DNA of 64,000 nt from Rhodoligotrophos defluvii (GTDB lineage Bacteria > Pseudomonadota > Alphaproteobacteria > Rhizobiales > Im1): contig NZ_SZZM01000002.1 in assembly GCF_005281615.1 (NCBI RefSeq), positions 620,001 to 684,000 of the forward strand, read 5' to 3'. Positions 60,107-64,000 of the stretch are shown here, in pieces. The notes under the pieces are model-generated. The model had not been told where the DNA came from, did no database searches, and worked only from the letters and a program-made list of their open reading frames with translations. Each line of letters opens with the position of its first letter. Position 1 is the stretch's first letter. Both the position numbers and the translations under genes were made by a program.

Positions 60107-60983
60107 GGAGGCCCACCTCTTCCGCGCCGGCAATGCCGAACAGGCCGCCTGGCCGCACGATCAGCACTGCGATGAACACCAGGAACCAGACTGCGTGCTT
60201 CAGGGCCGGGTCGAGGTAGTAGCCGGCCAGCGCCTCGATCAGGCCGATGATGAAGCCGCCGATGAATGCGCCCCACACGCTGCCGAGCCCGCCCAGCACC
60301 ACCACCGCGAACGCAGCCAGGATGAAGTTGCCGCCGATCTGCGGTGACATGGTATAGATCGGCGCCAGCAGCGTGCCGGCGAGGCCCGCCAGCGCCGCCC
60401 CCATGCCGAAGGTCAGCATGAAGGTGAGCTCCACATTGATGCCCATGAGCCGGGCGGCGCGCCGGTCCTGGGTCACGGCACGGATCGCCTTGCCCGGCAG
60501 GGTGTTCTTGAGGAACCAGCTCATGCCCACCGCCACCGCCGTCACAGCGAACAGCGCGATGAGCCGCACCAGGCTGATCTTCAGCCCGGCAATGTCGATG
60601 ACCACGGTGGAAAGGTCCGTCGGCACGGTGTAGCCGGTGCCGCGGGTAATGGCGAGGATCACGTTCTGCAACAGCAGCAGCAGCCCGAAAGTGGCGAAGA
60701 TCTGCATCATCGACTCGTTCTGCAGCGGCTGCAGGATGAAGCGCTGGATCAGCACCCCGAACACGAACAGCGCCGGCACTACGACCAGGATCGACACATA
60801 GGGGTCCATGCCCACCAGCCAATAGCTGAAATAGGCCCCATACATGCCCAGCATCACCAGCTCGCCCTGGGCGAAGTTGACGATCCTGATCACGCCGAAG
60901 ATCAGATTGAGCCCGATGCTCACCAGCCCATAGATGCCGCCGAGCAGCAATCCCACGACGAGGATGTTCAGAAAGGTGGACAT
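60093..60983 (-). CDS. livH: Branched-chain-type ABC transporter permease LivH
   Basis: 296-residue permease with about eight membrane segments. NILVVGLLLGGIYGLVSIGL, LNLIFGVIRIVNFAQGELVM and LGGLGSVWGAFIGGFIIGLI are classic LivH signatures. It forms the channel with LivM. It is first of the HMGF quartet, 69 bases downstream of livK. Confidence 0.95.
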   Translation of the reverse strand: MSTFLNILVVGLLLGGIYGLVSIGLNLIFGVIRIVNFAQGELVMLGMYGAYFSYWLVGMDPYVSILVVVPALFVFGVLIQRFILQPLQNESMMQIFATFGLLLLLQNVILAITRGTGYTVPTDLSTVVIDIAGLKISLVRLIALFAVTAVAVGMSWFLKNTLPGKAIRAVTQDRRAARLMGINVELTFMLTFGMGAALAGLAGTLLAPIYTMSPQIGGNFILAAFAVVVLGGLGSVWGAFIGGFIIGLIEALAGYYLDPALKHAVWFLVFIAVLIVRPGGLFGIAGAEEVGLREQH

Positions 60984-61052
60984 GGGCTCTTCGTCACCGC
61001 TTGTAGGTCGCGCCCCGCCTTACTGGCGAGGCACCGCTTGCGATTGCGTCGG

Positions 61053-62285
61053 CTACTGCTTGCCGACGGCGACCAGCTTGTTGCCGCCGGCCGCCGCCAC
61101 AGGAAACACGGTCACCACCTTGCCGTTCTGCCACTGCACCACGGTCGGTGGAGTCCGCACGTTCTGGGCATGATCGTCGAACTTGGCACCATATCCGGTT
61201 TCATAGGTGTTCAGCGGCTTGTCCATCTTCTTGGCCGCCTCGATCACCGCTTCCGGCTCGGCGCTGCCGGCCGCCTCGATCGCCTCCGCCATGATCTTGA
61301 GGCCCACGAACGCGGTCATGCTCTGCGGCGCCAGCGGGTCCTGGCCGTATTTGGCCCGATAGGCCTCGAGATAGGCCTGTGAACCAGGGCCATATTGCTC
61401 CGTCACATCTGGCCTGGGATAGCTGACGATCAGGATGCCTTCGAGCGATTCCGCGCCGAGCGCTTCCAGCGTCTCGCGCGTGTCGCCGGTGCCCACCAGC
61501 ACCATGGCACCCGGCTTGAAGCCCTGATCGCGTGCGGTGCGCAGGAGCAGGTTGCCATCGGGCACATAGCCGGTGTTGATCCAGATGTCCGGCTGCGCAT
61601 CCCGGGCCCGCAGGATCGAGTCGGTCAGGTCGATGGCCTTGGCGCTATGCGCGCCCATGCCCACCACCTGCACCCCGGCCTTTTCGAGCTGCTCCTTCTG
61701 CCGGTCGGCGATCGAGGTGCCGTAGATCGACTCCTCGTGCTCGATCCACACCTTGAGATCCTTGGGCTCCTTGCCCAGGGCTTCGGCGAGTAGCCCGGTG
61801 ACCAGCTCCACCGACTGATCCGCGAACGACACCGCGTAAGGACCGGAGCGAGCGAAATTGGGCAATCCGCGCTCGGTGAGGTTTGCCGCAAGCGCATTGG
61901 TGTCCCAGTAGAGCTTCTGGTAGTTCATGGCTGCTTCCGAGGCCGCGGCCGACACCGCGCTCAAATACGTGCCGATGAACACGTCCACATTGTCGCGACC
62001 CGCCAGCTGCTCCACCGCCGCGATGCCCTCCTGCGGGCTCGCGGCATTGCCACGGACGATCTCGACCTTGCGGCCGAGAATGCCGCCCTTGGCGTTCAGC
62101 GCCTCCGCCGCCAGCTCGTAGCCGCGGGTCACCTCGTCCCCATAAAGCGCCATCGGTCCCGAATAAGGATTGATGGCGCCGATCTTGAAGGTCTCCTGTG
62201 CTTGGACCTGCGTATCGGCGGCAAGCGACAGCGCCACCGCTGCGCTCATCCCGAGCACCAGGCGCCTCGTGACTGTTCCGATCAT
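61053..62285 (-). CDS. livK: Branched-chain-type ABC transporter binding protein LivK
   Basis: 410-residue periplasmic receptor. A signal peptide (about 1-30, AADTQVQAQ) and the type I fold core TFKIGAINPYSGPMALYGD are visible. Also present are GNAASPQEGIAAVEQLAGRD, NYQKLYWDTNALAANLTERG and VLVGTGDTRETLEALGAESL. It delivers the ligand to LivHMGF. GGGAGGAAACC precedes the ATG. The receptor is more typical of aromatic or organic acid binding than of true Leu/Ile/Val, based on its catabolic context, but the ligand is not certain. Confidence 0.94.
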   Translation of the reverse strand: MIGTVTRRLVLGMSAAVALSLAADTQVQAQETFKIGAINPYSGPMALYGDEVTRGYELAAEALNAKGGILGRKVEIVRGNAASPQEGIAAVEQLAGRDNVDVFIGTYLSAVSAAASEAAMNYQKLYWDTNALAANLTERGLPNFARSGPYAVSFADQSVELVTGLLAEALGKEPKDLKVWIEHEESIYGTSIADRQKEQLEKAGVQVVGMGAHSAKAIDLTDSILRARDAQPDIWINTGYVPDGNLLLRTARDQGFKPGAMVLVGTGDTRETLEALGAESLEGILIVSYPRPDVTEQYGPGSQAYLEAYRAKYGQDPLAPQSMTAFVGLKIMAEAIEAAGSAEPEAVIEAAKKMDKPLNTYETGYGAKFDDHAQNVRTPPTVVQWQNGKVVTVFPVAAAGGNKLVAVGKQ

Positions 62286-62318
62286 GGTTTCCTCCCTTCT
62301 CTTATATGTCCGTCCTGT

Positions 62319-62747
62319 TCACGGGCTCAGGCGGAAGCGCGGCAGCGCACGGCCGAGATCCCGCTGAACGACCAGTTCCACGCGCCGTCCGATCAGGTCC
62401 TGCTGGCCGTCCGGCAGATCCACCAGGTTGGTGACCATGCGCGGCCCTTCATCCAGCTCGACCACCGCCACGTTGTAGGGCAGCCGCTCCTGGAAGCGCT
62501 TGTCGAAGGCGGTGTGATAGATGACCCAGCTCACCACCGTGGCCGTGCCCTCGGCCTTCTCCCAGCGCCAGTCCGGTGACCAGCAGCGCGGGCATTCGGT
62601 GCGCGGCGGCAGCCAGCCATTGCCGCAAGCCCCGCACCGCTGGAACGTGAGCCGTCCCTCGTCGAGCGCGGCCCAATAGGCGTCCCCCGGCGGGCCCCAG
62701 TCGGAAGGCGGCGGCCCTTGCCGCTCAGCTGAAGCCGTGTCGCTCAT
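62319..62747 (-). CDS. Zn-ribbon/OB-fold protein (DUF35 type)
   Basis: 142 residues. A rubredoxin-like zinc ribbon with two Cys pairs, CGACGNGWLPPRTECPRC (CxxC and CxxC), and an OB-fold domain (GTATVVSWVIYHTAFDKRFQ, MVTNLVDLPDGQQDLIGRRV). DUF35 proteins pair with thiolase-fold enzymes and bind CoA. The gene overlaps the thiolase-like gene by 4 bases, and its partner lacks the usual nucleophilic Cys. Together they resemble ChsH2/Ltp2-type side-chain aldolases of steroid degradation. Confidence 0.9.
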   Translation of the reverse strand: MSDTASAERQGPPPSDWGPPGDAYWAALDEGRLTFQRCGACGNGWLPPRTECPRCWSPDWRWEKAEGTATVVSWVIYHTAFDKRFQERLPYNVAVVELDEGPRMVTNLVDLPDGQQDLIGRRVELVVQRDLGRALPRFRLSP

Positions 62748-63868
62748 TGGCCCAGGATCATTGTCGAGTGCGTATGCATGATCCCTCCCTGGTTGCTGAC
62801 GATGCAGGTCTTGGCGTTCGTCACCTGGTTCACCGAGGAGCCGCGCATTTGCCGAACCCCTTCGAGCACCAGCTGCAGGCCCGGCATGCCGGTCTCGGAC
62901 AGCAGCCCGCCGGATGTGTTGAGTGGCAGCCGGCCGCCAACCTCAAAACCGCCATCCGCCGCGATGCGCCCCAGCTCGCCCTTGCGGCAGAAGCTATAGG
63001 CCTCCAGCGTCATCGCCACCGTGATGGTGAAGCAGTCATAGATCTGGGCGACGTCGATATGCTCAGGCCCGAGCCCCGCCATGGCGAAAGCCGTGCGGCC
63101 CGACACGCCGGCCATGGTCTCCGTCAGATCCGGCCGGAGCGGCACGTCGCACGAGCTGTGGCCCTGGCCGAAGCCCAGGATCGGCACCGGCGCCGGCACG
63201 TTCAGCGCCTTCGCGCGCTCGGCCGACATGACCACCACCGCCGCCGCGCCATCGGAGACGAGGCAGCAGTCGTCGCGCCGTAGAGGCTCCACCACCCACG
63301 GTGAATCCCCATACATGTCGCGGGTCAAAGGCAGCCTGAGCTGCGCATGCGGATTGTTGGCCCCGTGCTTGCGGCAAGCCATCGCGATATCGGCAAACAC
63401 GTCGGGCGAAAGCCCGGTATCGTGCAGGTAGCGGCGCGCGATCATCGCATAGCCCGCCACCACGCTGGACCAGCCGAAGATCGCGTCATCGCTCCAGGGC
63501 TTCTCGTAGGCCTGGCGCGTGCCGGTGCGCGGGTTGTCCGCAAGCGTCACCAGTGCCACCTCGCACTGTCCGGCTTCGATGGCCATGGCGGCGAACGAGA
63601 TCATGGAGATATTCGAGGCGCCGCCCTGGTCCCACACGCCGCCTACCCGCGGTGTCATCCCCATGGCCTCGGCCAGCTTCTGCCCGTACATCATCTCGAC
63701 CCGGGAGGTCGGCACCTTCACGAACAGCGCATCCACGCGGTCCTTCTCGACGCCCGCATCCGCCACCGCCTTGCGGCAGGCCTCCATATTGAGCGAGATG
63801 GTCGAGCGGCCCGGCAGCTTGCCGAACGCGGTGTGGCCGATGCCGGCGATGACCGCACGCCCGCGCAT
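62744..63868 (-). CDS. Thiolase-fold protein (SCP-X/Ltp2-like), probable aldolase or acyltransferase
   Basis: 374-residue thiolase superfamily protein. The N-terminus (AVIAGIGHTAFGKLPGRSTI) and the C-terminal NQGGIMHTHSTMILGQ are typical of lipid-transfer/SCP-X-type thiolases. The position of the N-terminal nucleophilic Cys reads GGASNISMISFAAMAIEAG (about residues 82-100), with no Cys, so normal Claisen thiolysis is unlikely. Similar Cys-less Ltp2 proteins act as retro-aldolases with a DUF35 partner, encoded immediately downstream here. The ATG overlaps the upstream CoA-transferase stop (ATGA). Confidence 0.88.
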   Translation of the reverse strand: MRGRAVIAGIGHTAFGKLPGRSTISLNMEACRKAVADAGVEKDRVDALFVKVPTSRVEMMYGQKLAEAMGMTPRVGGVWDQGGASNISMISFAAMAIEAGQCEVALVTLADNPRTGTRQAYEKPWSDDAIFGWSSVVAGYAMIARRYLHDTGLSPDVFADIAMACRKHGANNPHAQLRLPLTRDMYGDSPWVVEPLRRDDCCLVSDGAAAVVVMSAERAKALNVPAPVPILGFGQGHSSCDVPLRPDLTETMAGVSGRTAFAMAGLGPEHIDVAQIYDCFTITVAMTLEAYSFCRKGELGRIAADGGFEVGGRLPLNTSGGLLSETGMPGLQLVLEGVRQMRGSSVNQVTNAKTCIVSNQGGIMHTHSTMILGQ

Positions 63869-64000
63869 CAGATCACGCCCTCCTTGCGCAATCGCGCGAT
63901 CTCCTCAGGCCCAAGGCCGAGAAAATCGCTATAGACATTGTCGTTGTCGGCGCCGAGGTCCTTGCTCGGCGCGATCTCCGGCGCCGGCTCCCCGTCGAAG
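63868..64000 (-). CDS. Class III CoA-transferase (CaiB/BaiF), C-terminal end
   Basis: The last 43 codons of a - strand gene that begins beyond the right edge. The visible C-terminus FDGEPAPEIAPSKDLGADND and DFLGLGPEEIARLRKEGVI matches the end of CaiB/BaiF transferases (LGLSxEEIAxLRxxGVI pattern). Its stop overlaps the thiolase-like start by ATGA. It would move CoA onto the acid substrate of this operon. Only the tail is present, so the substrate and completeness are unknown. Confidence 0.8.
   Translation of the reverse strand, partial: FDGEPAPEIAPSKDLGADNDNVYSDFLGLGPEEIARLRKEGVI

Noticed and set aside
59042-60175. 377-codon frame antisense to livM
   Set aside because: It is His/Gln/Arg-rich without domains and lies opposite a clear permease.

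Overview
The window is a GC-rich bacterial chromosome segment, almost certainly from an alphaproteobacterium and plausibly Hyphomicrobiales or a relative. The best marker is the GAAC-N7-GAAC type SOS box seven bases upstream of an imuA-imuB-dnaE2 mutagenesis operon. Liv and Tct transporters, a fold-III ornithine decarboxylase next to homospermidine synthase, and a UDP-uronate/BY-kinase exopolysaccharide locus also fit. No rRNA, tRNA, CRISPR array or intact insertion sequence was seen.

Layout. 0-8.6 kb: an Fsr-like MFS exporter and a convergent lytic transglycosylase with a C-terminal SPOR-like region, then a tight + strand operon of amidohydrolase, amidase, zwf and glpD. 8.6-12 kb: a SapC-family protein, then two nucleotide-sugar enzymes (UDP-HexNAc dehydrogenase type and UDP-uronate 4-epimerase type). 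12.1-14.4 kb: a chromate module (ChrA, plus a rhodanese-ChrB fusion) with a palindrome upstream. 14.7-25.1 kb: an exopolysaccharide region with ugd, O-antigen ligase/polymerase, priming glycosyltransferase, a small anchored helical protein, BY-kinase/copolymerase, outer-membrane barrel, a small secreted protein and a Wza-like export lipoprotein. No dedicated non-priming glycosyltransferase or flippase is present. 25.4-28.6 kb: an isochorismatase-like hydrolase, then homospermidine synthase and ornithine decarboxylase. The decarboxylase has a roughly 550-base leader rich in hairpins, a candidate speF-type RNA.

29.2-39.7 kb is the most unusual part. After a flavin monooxygenase, the stretch from about 30.9 to 36.5 kb has visibly lower GC and looks acquired. 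It holds an orphan ABC binding protein with a palindromic operator, a decayed CoA-transferase pseudogene, and a compact + strand operon: thiol dioxygenase, Cys/Met-metabolism PLP lyase, stand-alone ectoine-synthase-like cupin, alpha/beta hydrolase and IclR regulator. A complete tripartite tricarboxylate transporter (tctC-tctB-tctA) follows. This combination matches no pathway I can name, and it is my main candidate for an undescribed catabolic or biosynthetic system.

39.8-44.5 kb: an MFS transporter, exbB-exbD, a small membrane protein and a molybdopterin sulfite oxidase-like enzyme. 44.5-54.4 kb: a DNA-repair block (dnaE2, imuB, imuA with an in-frame repeat, and an SbcCD/YhaNO-like ATPase-nuclease pair). 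54.5-64 kb: a unidirectional - strand block for uptake and CoA-dependent breakdown of an unknown acid: CoA-transferase (cut by the window edge), thiolase-like protein without the usual nucleophilic Cys, DUF35 partner, LivK-H-M-G-F, FadR-type regulator, SDR and acyl-CoA synthetase. The thiolase-like/DUF35 pair resembles side-chain aldolases.
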